DNA from: Acidimicrobiales bacterium
GTDB lineage: Bacteria > Actinomycetota > Acidimicrobiia > Acidimicrobiales > Acidimicrobilacustridaceae
Reading direction: 5' to 3'
Assembly: GCA_018401565.1 (NCBI GenBank)
Contig: JAGYKS010000025.1
Location: 62,001-126,000, forward strand
DNA: 64,000 nt
The notes beneath the pieces were generated by a model. It did not search any database. It was not told the origin of the DNA and worked only from the letters and a program-made list of their open reading frames with translations. This document shows, one piece after another, positions 60,726 through 64,000 of this stretch. The translations under genes and the position numbers were made by a program. How positions within the stretch are numbered: position 1 is the first letter of the stretch; each line of letters starts with the position of its first letter.

Positions 60726-61340
60726 GTGTTCGACCCTGAGGTGGGCGCCAACGTTGAGGTCGCCCACCCAACCCACGACACCAACACCGGCATCTCCAAC
60801 ACCAAGCTGGGGATGTGGCTGTTTCTGGGTTCAGAGTGCCTGCTGTTCGGCGGCCTCATCACCACCTACCTGGTGTACAAGTACCCGCTCGAGGGCCAGG
60901 GCCCCGGCCCCGACCAGTTGTTCGACATTCCCTTCACGTCGGCGTCGTCGTTCGTGCTGCTCATGAGTTCGCTGACCATGGTGCTGGCAGTGTCGGCCAT
61001 CGAGCGCGGCGACCATCACCGTCTGCGGTCGTGGCTGGTGGCCACGGCGCTGCTGGGGTCGGCCTTTGTGGCCGGTCAGGTCTACGAGTTCACCGCCTTT
61101 CTCAACGAGGGTCTCGGGTTCACCACCTCGAGGTTCTCATCGGCCTTTTACGGTCTGACCGGTTTCCACGGTGTGCACGTGACCGTCGGCATCATCATGC
61201 TGATGTCGCTGTTGCTGCTGAGCCTTCGGGGTCGGCTTCCTGAGCACCGGTCCGAGACCGTCGAAATCGTGGGGCTGTACTGGCACTTCGTCGACTTGGT
61301 GTGGATCTTCATCTTCGCCGTGGTCTACCTGATTCCCTAG
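60726..61340 (+). CDS. ctaE: Cytochrome c oxidase subunit III
   Basis: 204 residues, five hydrophobic segments: KLGMWLFLGSECLLFGGLITTYLVY at the start, FYGLTGFHGVHVTVGIIML, and the closing YWHFVDLVWIFIFAVVYLIP. It stabilises subunit I and supports proton uptake. The GTG at 60726 lies 9 bp after ctaD; codons before it (a TTG-GCT-GAC start in another frame) hint that the true start may be slightly earlier with an indel. Confidence 0.94.
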   Translation: MFDPEVGANVEVAHPTHDTNTGISNTKLGMWLFLGSECLLFGGLITTYLVYKYPLEGQGPGPDQLFDIPFTSASSFVLLMSSLTMVLAVSAIERGDHHRLRSWLVATALLGSAFVAGQVYEFTAFLNEGLGFTTSRFSSAFYGLTGFHGVHVTVGIIMLMSLLLLSLRGRLPEHRSETVEIVGLYWHFVDLVWIFIFAVVYLIP

Positions 61341-61351
61341 GAGTGACGCAG

Positions 61352-61729
61352 ATGGCTGACACCACCCACTTCGGTGACACCGAGGTCGACACCACCGTCC
61401 TTGACGGCGCCGAACACGCCTACCCCCGTGACCGCCTGTACGTGAAGATCGCCCTCGTGCTGGCGGTGCTGACCGCCCTCGAGGTTGGCGTGCACAGCTT
61501 CCCCGACCTGTTCGGGGGTTCCGGCAGCCCCGGCTACATCGCTGCCCTGCTCATCACCATGTTCGCCAAGTTCTGGGCCGTGGGCTACTTCTTCATGCAT
61601 CTCAAATGGGACAACAAGCTGCTGAGCCGGGTGTTCTACGTTGGCTTCATCCTTGCGATCCTGGTCTACGTCGCCCTCATGGCGATGTTCCGCCTGTTCT
61701 CACAAGGCGGCGGCGGGGGCATGGCCTGA
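61352..61729 (+). CDS. ctaF: Cytochrome c oxidase subunit IV
   Basis: 125-residue prokaryotic subunit IV: polar N-terminus, then three hydrophobic segments (YVKIALVLAVLTALEVGVH, YIAALLITMFAKFWAVGYFFMHLKWD, VFYVGFILAILVYVALMAMF). MHLKWD is typical of the family. TAGGAG lies upstream of the ATG. Last gene of the cta operon; its 3' end overlaps the reading frame of the convergent ABC permease gene. Confidence 0.92.
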   Translation: MADTTHFGDTEVDTTVLDGAEHAYPRDRLYVKIALVLAVLTALEVGVHSFPDLFGGSGSPGYIAALLITMFAKFWAVGYFFMHLKWDNKLLSRVFYVGFILAILVYVALMAMFRLFSQGGGGGMA

Positions 61730-62560
61730 CCGCTGGCGGTTGGCGGTAGCCACCCCATCGGTTCGTCAGTTTGGGTTGGGCGCCCGCACCAGCGCCGCGA
61801 CCGCGCCGGCGCCAGCGCGTTACCCCAGCACCAGCGCGCTCCCAGCGGAAACGCCAGGTTGCCAGCACCGGCATGGCCACCGCCCACACCCCCAGCACCA
61901 CCCACGCCCCCGGGTCACCGGCACCGGACTCCACCGAACTGGTGACGGCTCCGGTGAGCGCAGCGGCCGGCAGAAGTCGGGCCACCGTTTCGACGGCGTC
62001 GGGAAGCTGCTCGAGTGGGAACACCATCCCTCCGGCCAGCAGCAGGATCACGTACAGCCCGTTGGCCACCCCGAGGGTCACGGTGCCCCGCAGCGTCCCG
62101 GCCAGCAGCAACCCCAGGCCGGCGAAGGCAGCGGTACCGGCCAGCAACGCCGGGACCAACGCCACGAGTGGACCATCGGGCCGCCATCCCAGCACCACGG
62201 CGGTGGGGATCAGTACCGCCATCTGGACGGCGATCGTCACCAGCACGGTGGTGACTTTGGCCGCCAGCCACCGGCCCCGTCCCAGCGGCGTGGCCCCCAG
62301 CCGCTTGAGGACCCCGTACTGCCGTTCAAACCCGGTGCCGATGCCAAGGCTCACCATGGCCGTGGACATCACGGCCAGCGCCAACACTCCCGGGGCGATG
62401 AAGTCCACCCGGGCGTCGTAGCCGTCGGGAACGGCGACCACATCCACCAGACTGAAAAACACCAGAACCAGCAGGGGATCACCATGCTGACCAGCAACTG
62501 TTCGCCGTTGCGGGCGGCAAGCCGGAGTTCAGCGGTGAGCTGACCGAGGTAGGGCCTCAT
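61677..62560 (-). CDS. ABC-2-type transporter permease, frameshifted
   Basis: Membrane subunit of a drug/polymer-type exporter (DrrB/ABC-2 pattern). The first 29 residues (MRPYLGQLTAELRLAARNGEQLLVSM) are in one frame and the rest (FFSLVDVVAVPDG... GFERQYGVLKRLGATPLGRGRWLAAK, a family signature) in another, with an indel near 62473. About six hydrophobic segments follow. The frame runs 53 bp into the 3' end of ctaF; the last ~45 residues are not conserved, so another indel may hide an earlier stop near 61770. The ATG at 62560 overlaps the stop of the ATPase gene (ATGA). Confidence 0.82.
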
Positions 62561-63561
62561 GACGGGGAGTCCCCACGGGGCGACGGTCCATCAGGATCGT
62601 CGGGCACGTCGGGCACGTCGGCCAGAGCACGGTCGGGCGGGCCGGGTGCGGGCGGGTCGGCCGTGAGGGTCAGGAACACCTCTTCGAGGGTCCGCCTTCC
62701 CACCTGAAGGTCGGCCAGCGACAGCTCCCGGTCGGCCAGCCAGGTGGTGAGCGCCGAGATGCGCTGGGGCGTGGGCGCTCCGGCCACCTCGTAGTGGCCG
62801 TCGGCGCCCTCGGTCACCACGGCGTCGAGCGCCGCCGCCAAGCCGGCGCCGTCGAGGCCAGCAGCAGTGGTGAACCCGAACGACAACCGGTCGCCGGCAG
62901 TGAGCTCGTCGGGTGTCCCCGAAGCCAGGACCCGCCCGCGGTCCACGATCACGATGTGGTCGGCGATGCGTTGGGCGTCGGCGAGGTCGTGGGTGGTGAG
63001 CACCACGCACACACCGTCAGCGGCAAGGGCGGTGACCAGGTCGCGCACCACCACACGGCCGGCGGGGTCGATGCCGGCAGTGGGTTCGTCCAAAAACGCC
63101 ACCCGGGGACGACCCACCAGCGCCAGCGCCAGCGACAGCCGCTGCTGCTCGCCACCCGACAGCTGACGCCACGACGTGCGGGTGCGTCCGGTGAGGCCCA
63201 CCCGTTCGATGAGCTCGCCCGGCTCGAGCGGGTCGGGGTAGTACGAGGCGTACAGCCGGACCGCCTCGCCGACCCGCATCTGGTTGGGGATGCCCCCCGC
63301 CTGAAGCATCACCCCGATGTGGCCCACCAGCTTTCGGTGGTCACCAACCGGATCCAGCCCGCACACCCGCACGGTGCCTGACGTGGGTCGTCGGTAGCCT
63401 TCGAGGGTCTCCACCGTGCTGGTCTTGCCGGCTCCGTTGGGCCCAAGAACGGCCAGCACCTGACCGGCTCTGGCCGTGAACGAGATGCCGTCCACGGCGG
63501 TGAGGTCGCCGTAGCGCACGACCAGGTCATCGACCTCCACCAGTACGTCACGGTCGGCCAC
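62557..63561 (-). CDS. ABC transporter ATP-binding protein (ABC-2 exporter)
   Basis: 334-residue ATPase: Walker A GPNGAGKT (40-47), Q-loop near GVMLQAGGIP, signature LSGGEQQR, Walker B VAFLDEPTAGID, H-loop TTHD, and the C-terminal extension typical of DrrA/CcmA-like exporters. It pairs with the overlapping permease gene. The substrate is unknown; similar pairs next to cta genes could serve oxidase assembly, but this is only suggested by position. The C-terminal tail is Pro/Asp-rich and repetitive. Confidence 0.92.
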   Translation of the reverse strand: MADRDVLVEVDDLVVRYGDLTAVDGISFTARAGQVLAVLGPNGAGKTSTVETLEGYRRPTSGTVRVCGLDPVGDHRKLVGHIGVMLQAGGIPNQMRVGEAVRLYASYYPDPLEPGELIERVGLTGRTRTSWRQLSGGEQQRLSLALALVGRPRVAFLDEPTAGIDPAGRVVVRDLVTALAADGVCVVLTTHDLADAQRIADHIVIVDRGRVLASGTPDELTAGDRLSFGFTTAAGLDGAGLAAALDAVVTEGADGHYEVAGAPTPQRISALTTWLADRELSLADLQVGRRTLEEVFLTLTADPPAPGPPDRALADVPDVPDDPDGPSPRGDSPS

Positions 63562-63628
63562 GGTCTCCGACGCTACCCGTCGCCCCGGCCCCGGCGAGAA
63601 CCCGGACCGGCGCCGGGCGTGTGATGGC

Positions 63629-63634
63629 TAGGGT
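63629..63634 (+). promoter_or_regulatory. -10 box of leaderless serS
   Basis: TAGGGT, 7 nt before the GTG at 63642. Confidence 0.45.
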
Positions 63635-63641
63635 GAACGAC

Positions 63642-64000
63642 GTGATCGACTTGCGGCAGATCCGCTCGGACTACCCCACCGTGGCCGCCTCGCTGGCCAG
63701 GCGGGGCATTGCCCTCGACGGGCTGGAACGTGTGCGGGAACTCGACGAGGCCCACCGGGCGGTGGAGACCGAGCGCAACGGCATCCGCAGTGAGATCAAG
63801 GAGTTGTCGCGCACCGTGGGCGGGCTGCGTCGCGACGGTCGGATGGACGAGGCCGAGACGGTGGCCGCCCGCAGTCGTCAACTCGGTGACGCCGAGCGGG
63901 CACTCGACGCCAGCGAGGACGAACTCAAAGCGGCCATACGCGAGTTGCTGCTGGTGGTGCCCAACCTGCCGGCCGACGACGCCCCCGACGGGGCGAGCGA
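63642..64000 (+). CDS. serS: Seryl-tRNA synthetase, N-terminal part (cut by the window end)
   Basis: Charges tRNA-Ser. Only ~119 codons are inside the window. They cover the N-terminal tRNA-binding coiled coil: VIDLRQIRSDYPTVAASLARRG, a long helical hairpin (RAVETERNGIRSEIKELSRTVGGL), and LLLVVPNLPADDAPDG, the conserved end of the arm. The catalytic domain lies beyond the window. The GTG at 63642 is supported by a -10 box 7 nt upstream; a second GTG at 63633 is possible. Confidence 0.92.
   Translation, partial: MIDLRQIRSDYPTVAASLARRGIALDGLERVRELDEAHRAVETERNGIRSEIKELSRTVGGLRRDGRMDEAETVAARSRQLGDAERALDASEDELKAAIRELLLVVPNLPADDAPDGAS

Overview
The window is a high-GC, densely coded bacterial chromosome segment. 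It most likely comes from an actinobacterium of the class Acidimicrobiia (inference). The grounds are the dnaK-grpE-dnaJ-hspR order, a stand-alone PurS/PurQ/PurL FGAM synthase, a DUF2017 gene beside clpS, a tRNA-Glu/Asp/Phe cluster, an aa3-type cta cluster with ctaA/ctaB, and many leaderless genes with a TAnnnT -10 box 6-8 nt before the start codon. No rRNA, CRISPR array, transposase or integrase was recognised.

Layout. 1-3.8 kb: a TetR-type regulator cut by the window edge, a candidate structured RNA, a DEDDh exonuclease, a DUF5522 gene and a DUF4143 ATPase. 3.9-8.9 kb: TetR regulator with palindromic operator, alkane monooxygenase alkB, an SsuD-like flavin monooxygenase, an aldo/keto reductase and a Gfo/Idh/MocA oxidoreductase. 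9-11.3 kb: an SDR and glutamate decarboxylase. 11.5-13.4 kb: an AbiE-type toxin-antitoxin pair next to tRNA-Gly. 13.6-20.5 kb: dcd, a membrane Fe-S oxidoreductase, a cNMP-binding protein, a winged-helix regulator followed by amt-glnK, and phosphoglycerate mutase. 20.7-24.7 kb: the dnaK heat-shock operon with hspR. 24.8-27.7 kb: three secreted proteins (DUF1996, beta-helix lipoprotein, cupredoxin lipoprotein). 27.8-31.5 kb: an OpuC-type osmoprotectant ABC transporter. 31.6-46.9 kb: clpB and the purine genes purA-D-B-C-S-Q, then purL-F-M. 47-50.6 kb: an ACT-domain malic enzyme, an SLH-domain phospholipase C-like protein and a HAD fragment. 50.6-53 kb: three tRNAs, DUF2017, clpS and ctaA. 53.2-61.7 kb: ctaB, three accessory membrane proteins, and the aa3 oxidase subunits II, I, III, IV. 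61.7-63.6 kb: an ABC-2 exporter. The window ends inside serS.

Two features run through the whole window. First, about twenty strongly conserved genes (alkB, dnaK, dnaJ, purD, purQ, purL, ctaC and others) are each broken by one or more single-base indels, many in homopolymer runs. This looks like residual sequencing or assembly error rather than mass pseudogenisation, so I annotate these as genes with a marked frameshift. Second, short direct tandem repeats (12-19 bp, 2-4 copies, plus one 37-bp pair) sit at gene boundaries at about ten places. They often contain the stop or start codon, and one of them brings ctaA into frame with clpS.

The less ordinary content is: a subunit-I paralogue of cytochrome oxidase with every metal ligand replaced, encoded just before the real oxidase; a small lipoprotein gene bracketed by 92-bp copies of the purL/purF junction; 11-bp-phased GlnR-like boxes before amt and at the start of the winged-helix gene; and a candidate ~190-nt RNA with promoter and terminator antisense to the exonuclease 3' end.
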